A stretch of 49,474 nucleotides of DNA from positions 1 to 49,474 of the forward strand of contig CCMH01000010.1 in assembly GCA_000751595.1 (NCBI GenBank), written 5' to 3'. Positions 44,180-49,474 of the stretch are shown here, in pieces. The translations under genes and the position numbers were made by a program. The notes beneath the pieces were generated by a model. It was not told the DNA's origin and did not search any database. It saw only the letters and a program-made list of their open reading frames with translations. Within the stretch, counting starts at the first letter, position 1, and each line of letters opens with the position of its first letter. This stretch comes from Weeksella massiliensis (GTDB taxonomy: Bacteria; Bacteroidota; Bacteroidia; Flavobacteriales; Weeksellaceae).

Positions 44180-45004
44180 ATGAGCTATAAAGCAACAGCC
44201 GCTGAGGTAAGTAAACTAAGAAACGCGACAGGAGCAGGAATGATGGACTCTAAAAAAGCTTTGGAAGAAGCTGGTGGAGATTTTGACAAAGCAGTAGAAA
44301 TTCTACGTAAAAAAGGTCAGAAAGTTGCTGCAAATAGAGCAGACCGTGAGTCTACAGAAGGTGCAGTAATCGCTAAAGTAAACGCAGGACACAACAAAGG
44401 TGTGATTATCGCCCTTAACTGTGAAACTGACTTCGTAGCGAAAAACGAAGACTTCGTAAAATTAGCTAATGAATTAGCAGAATTAGCTTTAGACTTCGAT
44501 ACAAAAGAAGAATTGTTAAAAGCACCTTTCGCAGGAATTACTGTAGAAGAAAAATTAACAGAACAAACTGGAGTTATCGGTGAGAAAATCGAAATCGGAA
44601 ACTTCCAAACAATCGAAGGTTTATCTCTTAACGCTTATATCCACGCAGGAAACCGTATCGCTGCAGTTGTAGCACTTTCTGGTGAGTATGACGGAGCGAA
44701 AGAAGTTGCCTATGACGTTGCCATGCAAGTTGCAGCAATGAACCCGGTAGCGTTAGACGAAACTCAAGTTGCTCAATCAGTTATCGATACAGAATTGAAT
44801 ATCGCTCGTGAGCAATTAAAAGCTGAAGGGAAACCAGAAAACATGATCGAAAATATTGCAAAAGGGAAACTTCAAAAATTCTTCAAAGAGAATACATTGG
44901 TTCACCAAGCTTCTATCAAAGATGGAAAAGTTGCAGTACAAGACGTTGTAAAAGCGGTTAACCCAGACCTTAAAGTAACAGGTTTCATCCGTTACTCAAT
45001 CTAA
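44180..45004 (+). CDS. tsf: Elongation factor Ts
   Basis: A 274-residue nucleotide-exchange factor for EF-Tu. N-terminal UBA-like domain VSKLRNATGAGMMDSKKALEEAGGDFDKAVEILRKKG; the TDFV motif in NCETDFVAKNEDF inserts next to the EF-Tu nucleotide site; IHAGNRIAAVVALSG and KLQKFFKENTLVHQ follow. Normal length; strong terminator after it. Confidence 0.97.
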   Translation: MSYKATAAEVSKLRNATGAGMMDSKKALEEAGGDFDKAVEILRKKGQKVAANRADRESTEGAVIAKVNAGHNKGVIIALNCETDFVAKNEDFVKLANELAELALDFDTKEELLKAPFAGITVEEKLTEQTGVIGEKIEIGNFQTIEGLSLNAYIHAGNRIAAVVALSGEYDGAKEVAYDVAMQVAAMNPVALDETQVAQSVIDTELNIAREQLKAEGKPENMIENIAKGKLQKFFKENTLVHQASIKDGKVAVQDVVKAVNPDLKVTGFIRYSI

Positions 45005-45032
45005 TATTCGACTCGAAATTAGTCAACATATA

Positions 45033-45069
45033 AAAAATCCGATCAAGCTTCCTTGGTCGGATTTTTTTT
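45033..45069 (+). terminator. Terminator of tsf
   Basis: AAATCCGATCAAG and CTTGGTCGGATTT pair through 13 bp with one wobble and a CTTC loop, followed by nine or more Ts. Confidence 0.9.
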
Positions 45070-45091
45070 TATGTTTAGTATTTTTTTATTG

Positions 45092-45106
45092 TTTTCGGTA
45101 GGATAA
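45092..45106 (-). repeat. Dispersed GGTAGGAT motif, core only
   Basis: TTTTCGGTAGGATAA on the plus strand, ending 1 bp before the oxyR stop codon; in oxyR sense it reads TTATCCTACCGAAAA directly after the stop. Confidence 0.65.
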
Positions 45107-45107
45107 T

Positions 45108-46052
45108 TTACTTCGGTAAACTCACAATCGCATGACTTTCGTTCGTTTGTTCTAAAAATATTTTTCCGCGTAAAATACTCTGAATTGTCTTCACCAACTC
45201 TTCCTCAAAAGAATCTCTCAATTGCGATTGATGATAAACCAAGCTCACCTCTCTTGTCGGAATTGGATTTTCGAACGGACGCAAATTCTTTTGCAACTCT
45301 TTTGGTAAATCTTTCGCCTCTAAAGCAGGCAATAGTGTCATGCCATATCCTTCGTTTGCCAATTTTATCAAAGCATCAAAACTACCACTTTCCAACTTCA
45401 CCGGACGCTGTTTCATTTTAGACGCTTCGCACAAAGACAACACATTATTACGGAAACAATGACCTTCTTGCAAAATCAATAAATCAGAGGTATCTAGATC
45501 GGTTTCTAATATTTTTTCTTGATTCGCCAAACGATGTCCTTCGGGTACATAGGCAACCAAAGGTTCATAGTACAAGGTTTTTTCGATGATTTGTTCTTCG
45601 TACAAAGGCGAAACGACGATCCCAAAATCTAATGAGCCGTCTTTGATGCCTTTGATGATTTTTTCGGTTTTGAATTCTTTGATAATCAAATTCGATTTCG
45701 GATGTTTTTTCTCAAAAGTTTTATAGAATAACGGAATCAATGTTGGTAAAATAGTAGGAATCACACCAATCACAAAATCACCTTCTAACAATCCTTTTTC
45801 TTCATTCACCAAATGCTTCATACGGTTAGCTTCCATCAGAATTGTTTTGGCTTGTTGTACAATTTTTTCTCCAATTTGTGTGATTTTTATCGGATGCGTT
45901 GTGCGATCGAAAATCTCGACATTGAGCTCTTTCTCTAATTTTTGAATTTGCATGCTGAGTGTTGGTTGAGTAACAAATGATTTGTCGGCTGCTACAGTAA
46001 AGTTTTTATACTCTGCCACCGCCAAGACATATTGCAATTGGACTAATGTCAT
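45108..46052 (-). CDS. oxyR: LysR-type hydrogen-peroxide sensor OxyR
   Basis: A 314-residue LysR regulator. The winged helix is at the N-terminus (LQYVLAVAEYKNFTVAADK, QPTLSMQIQKLEKEL), followed by a substrate-binding-like domain. Cys199 and Cys208 lie in LQEGHCFRNNVLSLCEAS, the same spacing and numbering as the redox pair of E. coli OxyR, so it should sense H2O2 by disulfide formation. Near 46091-46098 a minus-strand TATCTTTA could be its -7 element. No catalase or peroxiredoxin gene is adjacent. Confidence 0.92.
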   Translation of the reverse strand: MTLVQLQYVLAVAEYKNFTVAADKSFVTQPTLSMQIQKLEKELNVEIFDRTTHPIKITQIGEKIVQQAKTILMEANRMKHLVNEEKGLLEGDFVIGVIPTILPTLIPLFYKTFEKKHPKSNLIIKEFKTEKIIKGIKDGSLDFGIVVSPLYEEQIIEKTLYYEPLVAYVPEGHRLANQEKILETDLDTSDLLILQEGHCFRNNVLSLCEASKMKQRPVKLESGSFDALIKLANEGYGMTLLPALEAKDLPKELQKNLRPFENPIPTREVSLVYHQSQLRDSFEEELVKTIQSILRGKIFLEQTNESHAIVSLPK

Positions 46053-46114
46053 AAAGATTTTTTTAGGTTATATAAGTGTAAAGATACGGGTTTATTTTTA
46101 AGATGTTTTACGTG

Positions 46115-46149
46115 CAAAAAAAGCCGTTTCCATAGAAAAAGAAACGGCT
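46115..46149 (-). terminator. Terminator of the 138-residue lipoprotein gene
   Basis: AGCCGTTTC (46122-46130) and GAAACGGCT (46141-46149), perfect 9-bp stem, running into seven Ts on the minus strand. Confidence 0.88.
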
Positions 46150-46181
46150 AAAATCTAAATTTCTAAAAAGATAGAAATGAA

Positions 46182-46598
46182 TTATTTGTTAAGATGTTTT
46201 TGCAATTCTGCTGTCCAATCTTGTAATTTTTTAGCATCTTCTGGCGTAAGTTTTTGTGTTATACTGGCCATTTCTTTAGAGAAATCTACAGCTTTACTTT
46301 GCAATTCAGTTAATTTTGTTGCATCACCAGAGGTAGCTGCAGCTTTCAATTCTTGTACATAAGCTGCATATTTATCTGCAAATGCTTTAGCTTCTGGAGA
46401 AGTAAACACTGGCATTGCAGCTAAAGTTTCTAATTTATTATCAACTTCTTCCTTCGCTGTTTCAGTAGCATCATTTGCAGTTTCAGAGATCACTTCTTGT
46501 GTATCTTTTACGTCATCTACTTTTTTTTCTGTTTCACTTTTACAAGAAGTAAAAGCGACCATTCCTAATACGGATAATCCTAAAATTGCTTTTTTCAT
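46182..46598 (-). CDS. Small helical lipoprotein, unknown function
   Basis: A 138-residue lipoprotein with lipobox FTSC (Cys19), then an acidic, coiled-coil-prone segment (VDDVKDTQEVISETANDATETAKEE) and a helical C-terminal half rich in Ala, Lys and Glu. No family recognised beyond general low-complexity lipoproteins. It has its own -7 element and terminator, so it is a separate transcript. Confidence 0.78.
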   Translation of the reverse strand: MKKAILGLSVLGMVAFTSCKSETEKKVDDVKDTQEVISETANDATETAKEEVDNKLETLAAMPVFTSPEAKAFADKYAAYVQELKAAATSGDATKLTELQSKAVDFSKEMASITQKLTPEDAKKLQDWTAELQKHLNK

Positions 46599-46635
46599 TT
46601 GTTTAATTTTTTTTTAAGTGTTTTTTATACTCTAT

Positions 46636-46643
46636 CAAATATA
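46636..46643 (-). promoter_or_regulatory. Putative -7 element for the small lipoprotein gene
   Basis: TATATTTG on the minus strand, exact match, 37 bp before the start codon at 46598. The -33 region is not consensus. Confidence 0.5.
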
Positions 46644-46662
46644 AAGAATTGATCACGAATAA

Positions 46663-48438
46663 TTATTTATTTTTTTTGTTTTCTTCATCAATAAATTGCA
46701 CTTCATACAATTGATGGTAAAAACCATGTTGTGCTAACAATTCTTCGTGTGTACCACTTTCAACAATCATTCCATTTTCCATTACCAAAATTTTATCTGC
46801 ATTTTTTATCGTTGCCAAACGGTGAGCAATAATAATAGAAGTTCTGTTTTCGGTAATTTTTTCGGTTGCTTTTTGGATTAGTTTTTCAGACGCAGTATCT
46901 ATCGAAGACGTGGCTTCATCCAACACCAAAACTTCTGGATTGTAAATATATGCACGTAAAAAAGAAATCAATTGTCGTTGCCCAACCGAAAGCGTTGCTC
47001 CACGCTCGCTAACTTCGGTAAAATACCCTTTTGGTAATTTAGTGATGAACGAATGAATACCAATAATCTTAGCTGCTGCTTCGACTTCTTCGAGGGTGAT
47101 GTCTTTATTCCCCAACACAATATTGTCGTAAATAGTAGAGTTGAAAAGGAAAACATCTTGTAAAACAACCGCAACATGTTGGCGTAAATTTTTAATATCT
47201 AAATCGTAAATGTTATGATTATCGATCAGAATTTCTCCTGAATCAATATCATAGAATCGACTCAATAAATTGATGATTGTCGATTTTCCCGCTCCTGTAG
47301 AGCCTACAATGGCAATGGTTTCACCAGGTTGTGTAGTAAAAGAAATTCCCTTGATCACCGGATTGTTCGGCACATAAGAAAACTTAACATTACGGAATTC
47401 TATTTTTCCATCGATGTGATCGAGCTGAATTTTTCCCTTGTTCGGTAAGCTTTCATCTGCATCTAATATCTTGAAAACACGATCGGCTCCTACCAATCCA
47501 CGTTGAATAGAATTGAAGCGTTCTGCGATTTGTCGCATCGGTTGCGTCAACATCGTGGTAAATGAAATAAACGCAATAATATCTCCTACCGTAACATCGC
47601 CATGAATTGCGGTTCGCAATCCTCCAAACCAAATCATCGAGCCAATAGCCGTTGCCGAAACAATATCCACGACCGGAAAAAGGAGTGAGAAATAGAAAAC
47701 CGTTTTCAGGTAAGTACCTTTCAGTTGATTGTTGATGCCAACAAATTTTTTATATTCACTTTTTTCTCGGTTGAATAGTTGGATGATATTCATCCCGGTT
47801 AATCGTTCTTGTACAAAAGAATTGAGATTTGCCGTATAGGTTCTTTCGGCATGATAAACGTTTTTTAGGGCTTTCTGAAAAAGACGTGTAATAATCATCA
47901 TTAATGGTAGGATGAGAATCACGACAGTTGCCAACGTCCAATTCATATAATACATCATACCAACAATAAAGATAATTCGTAAGAAATCTCCTAAAATGAC
48001 TAAGATTCCATCGTTGAAAACTTCGGCAATCGTTTCGATATCCGACACCGAACGGGTTACCAATACACCATTGGGAGTTCGATCAAAATAACCAAGTTTG
48101 AAGGTTAATAAATGATTGTATAATTTTACCCGTAGATAACGAATTACTTTTTGGGCTACTACATTGGCTAGATAGATCAAGAAAAATTGTAGAAAACCTT
48201 CTAATAAAAGAGTTCCACCAATCAAGATAAGTTGTTTCTGTAATCCTACCGCATCATAATTCACTATATATTGATCGATTGCTGCACCGGTTAGGTAAGG
48301 GCGGTAAATAGAAACCGCCGAGCTGAGAACCGCAATGGCAACAACCGATAAAAATAAACCTTTAGATTGTAGGCCGACGCCGATAACACGTTTGAGACCT
48401 TGGAAATCGAAAGATGAATTGTCTTGTTTGTTGCTCAT
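46663..48438 (-). CDS. ABC exporter, fused permease and ATPase
   Basis: A 591-residue half-transporter working as a dimer, MsbA/MDR-like. Six transmembrane helices lie in residues 20-310, then the ATPase: Walker A AIVGSTGAGKSTI, Q-loop VVLQDVFLF, signature LSVGQRQLISF, Walker B VLVLDEATSSID and H-loop IIAHRLATI. The substrate could be lipid or drug and is not decided. Its ATG overlaps the truA stop by four bases, so the two are translationally coupled. Confidence 0.93.
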   Translation of the reverse strand: MSNKQDNSSFDFQGLKRVIGVGLQSKGLFLSVVAIAVLSSAVSIYRPYLTGAAIDQYIVNYDAVGLQKQLILIGGTLLLEGFLQFFLIYLANVVAQKVIRYLRVKLYNHLLTFKLGYFDRTPNGVLVTRSVSDIETIAEVFNDGILVILGDFLRIIFIVGMMYYMNWTLATVVILILPLMMIITRLFQKALKNVYHAERTYTANLNSFVQERLTGMNIIQLFNREKSEYKKFVGINNQLKGTYLKTVFYFSLLFPVVDIVSATAIGSMIWFGGLRTAIHGDVTVGDIIAFISFTTMLTQPMRQIAERFNSIQRGLVGADRVFKILDADESLPNKGKIQLDHIDGKIEFRNVKFSYVPNNPVIKGISFTTQPGETIAIVGSTGAGKSTIINLLSRFYDIDSGEILIDNHNIYDLDIKNLRQHVAVVLQDVFLFNSTIYDNIVLGNKDITLEEVEAAAKIIGIHSFITKLPKGYFTEVSERGATLSVGQRQLISFLRAYIYNPEVLVLDEATSSIDTASEKLIQKATEKITENRTSIIIAHRLATIKNADKILVMENGMIVESGTHEELLAQHGFYHQLYEVQFIDEENKKNK

Positions 48439-49181
48439 GATAAAAAGATGTTTTCAGGATAAAGAACTTCTACCAAAAAAAGGCCTTGCGGTGGGGCAGA
48501 AGCACCAGCAAATTTACGGTCTTTTTTCTCAATAATGTTGTTAAAATCGGTCGGACTTATTTTTCCTAAGCCAACTTCTACCAAAGTCCCAACAATAGCC
48601 CGAACCATGTTGCGTAAAAAACGGTCGGCCGTAATCTCGAACCGTAAAAAATCGTTTTCTATTTGGGTCCAATCTGCTCGATGAACTGTACAAATATTGG
48701 TTTTTACGTCGGTGTGTAATTTCGCAAAACTTCCGAAATCTGCCTGTTTGATTAAATAATTGGCAGCTTCGTTCATTTTTTCTATATCCAATGGTTTTCT
48801 CAATTGCCAAGAGGTTGCCGTGGTAAACGGATTTTTTTGGGTATAAACATGGTATTGATAAGTTCTTTTCTCGGCATCAAAACGGGCATGTGCCTCGGGA
48901 TTCATTCGATGAATAGAATAAATACTAATATCTTCTGGTAAAAAAGAATTCAATCTTCGGACAAAATCATTTGCTAAATTTCCATCAAAATCAAAATGCG
49001 CATACATTTTTTTGGCATGCACACCAGTATCGGTACGGCCAGCACCTACAATGCTAATTTCTTCTCGAAGCAAAGTCGATAAACAAAACTCAATTTTTTC
49101 TTGTACAGATATTTGTTTTGGTTGTCGTTGCCAACCAAAATAGTTTTGTCCGTTGTACGCTAATTCTAAAAAGTATCGCAA
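48435..49181 (-). CDS. truA: tRNA pseudouridine synthase A
   Basis: A 248-residue enzyme making pseudouridine at tRNA positions 38-40. RYFLELAYNGQNYFGWQRQP at the start, GAGRTDTGVHAKKMYAHFDF with the catalytic Asp, RTYQYHVYTQ and FLRNMVRAIVGTLVEVG. The likely start is TTG 49181 (RYFLE is the usual beginning). The alternative GTG at 49286 adds 35 residues without family similarity and would overlap the divergent phosphoesterase gene. A -7 element lies at 49210-49203. Confidence 0.92.
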   Translation of the reverse strand: MRYFLELAYNGQNYFGWQRQPKQISVQEKIEFCLSTLLREEISIVGAGRTDTGVHAKKMYAHFDFDGNLANDFVRRLNSFLPEDISIYSIHRMNPEAHARFDAEKRTYQYHVYTQKNPFTTATSWQLRKPLDIEKMNEAANYLIKQADFGSFAKLHTDVKTNICTVHRADWTQIENDFLRFEITADRFLRNMVRAIVGTLVEVGLGKISPTDFNNIIEKKDRKFAGASAPPQGLFLVEVLYPENIFLS

Positions 49182-49188
49182 TTGTTTA

Positions 49189-49210
49189 TAAATTTGTTCT
49201 TCCAAAAGTA
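49189..49210. promoter_or_regulatory. Opposed -7 elements between truA and the YfcE-type gene
   Basis: Plus strand TAAATTTG (49189-49196) and minus strand TACTTTTG (49210-49203) both match TAnnTTTG and lie six bases apart in the 35-bp gap between two TTG start codons. Each would give a leader of roughly 15 nt. Confidence 0.5.
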
Positions 49211-49216
49211 CAAATT

Positions 49217-49474
49217 TTGAAAAAGATTCTCCTATTATCCGATACGCATTCTTATATCGATGACCGAATTCTCGCTTACGCTTCACAGGCAGACGAAGTG
49301 TGGCATGCAGGAGATATTGGGCAAGAAAAGGTGATCCAACAATTGCAAGAAAAATCTTTCGTACGCGCTGTGTATGGAAATATAGACGATCAGTTGATTC
49401 GACAAACTTGGCCCGAAAATCAACTTTTTACCTTAGAAGGTGTTAAAGTTTTGATGACGCATATTGGCGGTTAT
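49217..49474 (+). CDS. YfcE/MJ0936-type metallophosphoesterase, partial at window end
   Basis: 86 codons, open to the window edge. The N-terminus KKILLLSDTHSYID carries the first metal site (D-x-H), VWHAGDIG the second (GD), AVYGNIDD the GNxD site and VLMTHIGGY the start of the His motif. The family hydrolyses phosphodiesters; the true substrate is unknown. The start is TTG 49217, since no ATG fits the conserved N-terminus. Divergent from truA, an arrangement common in Flavobacteriia. Confidence 0.88.
   Translation, partial: MKKILLLSDTHSYIDDRILAYASQADEVWHAGDIGQEKVIQQLQEKSFVRAVYGNIDDQLIRQTWPENQLFTLEGVKVLMTHIGGY

Noticed and set aside
49182-49286. Long GTG-started truA
   Set aside because: The extra 35 residues have no TruA similarity and lie over the promoter and start of the divergent gene.

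Overview
The window is a chromosomal stretch of a low-GC member of the Bacteroidota, most likely order Flavobacteriales and plausibly Weeksellaceae (genus not determined). Reasons: a secreted protease with a type IX secretion sorting tail, lipoproteins with a TSC/SSC lipobox, no convincing Shine-Dalgarno sequences, many promoters of the Bacteroidota form TTG-N17..20-TAnnTTTG, and family-typical neighbourhoods such as DUF1599/DoxX/tpiA/prmA/clpS and truA facing a YfcE-type phosphoesterase. No rRNA, tRNA, CRISPR array, transposase or prophage was seen; it reads as core genome.

Layout. 1-340: non-coding, with a CATC/AATC tandem repeat and three copies of a short TCCTACC motif. 341-1210: ECF sigma factor with a small membrane partner. 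1215-5962 (minus): DUF1599 protein, DoxX-type membrane protein, lone OppB-type permease, tpiA, prmA, clpS. 6020-7257: folP and an unknown gene. 7340-9872 (minus): asnA behind a predicted attenuator, and ilvE. 9962-11107: mnmD and a Nudix hydrolase. 11123-12987 (minus): greA, HIT, TPR protein and an unknown gene. 13122-16504: Rieske-like lipoprotein, eno, gltA. 16631-19546: fatty-acid-hydroxylase-family protein, M28 peptidase, AI-2E exporter. 19659-22297 (minus): two-gene ABC transporter and an alkyltransferase-like protein. 22340-26641: membrane protein, LpxH-like hydrolase, glycosyltransferase, argS. 26715-32356: polysaccharide deacetylase, mtgA, T9SS serine protease, pepD. 32643-36131 (minus): second ECF sigma, gapA, pfkA, DUF4294 protein. 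36192-41003: M42 peptidase and purN-purH-purD. 41171-45004: FAH-family hydrolase and rplM-rpsI-rpsB-tsf. 45108-49181 (minus): oxyR, lipoprotein, ABC exporter, truA. 49217-end: partial YfcE-type phosphoesterase.

The genes cover central carbon metabolism (tpiA, eno, pfkA, gapA, gltA), late purine synthesis (purN, purH, purD), translation (rplM, rpsI, rpsB, tsf, argS, prmA, mnmD, truA), transcription (two ECF sigmas, greA, oxyR) and cell-envelope functions.

The most striking non-coding signal is upstream of asnA (asparagine synthetase A). A promoter-like element is followed by a 19-codon ORF with five Asn codons (four within codons 4-10) and then a perfect-palindrome intrinsic terminator 43 nt before asnA. 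By hand, codons 15-18 can form a 12-bp alternative pairing with that terminator. This has all the parts of classical ribosome-mediated attenuation responding to Asn-tRNA. Other leads are a dispersed intergenic repeat (core GGTAGGAT, some copies extended to GGTAGGATGAA-N3-CAG), a long hairpin in the greA leader, a three-stem fold before rpsB, and palindromes in several promoter regions. All were read by eye; no searches or folding programs were run.
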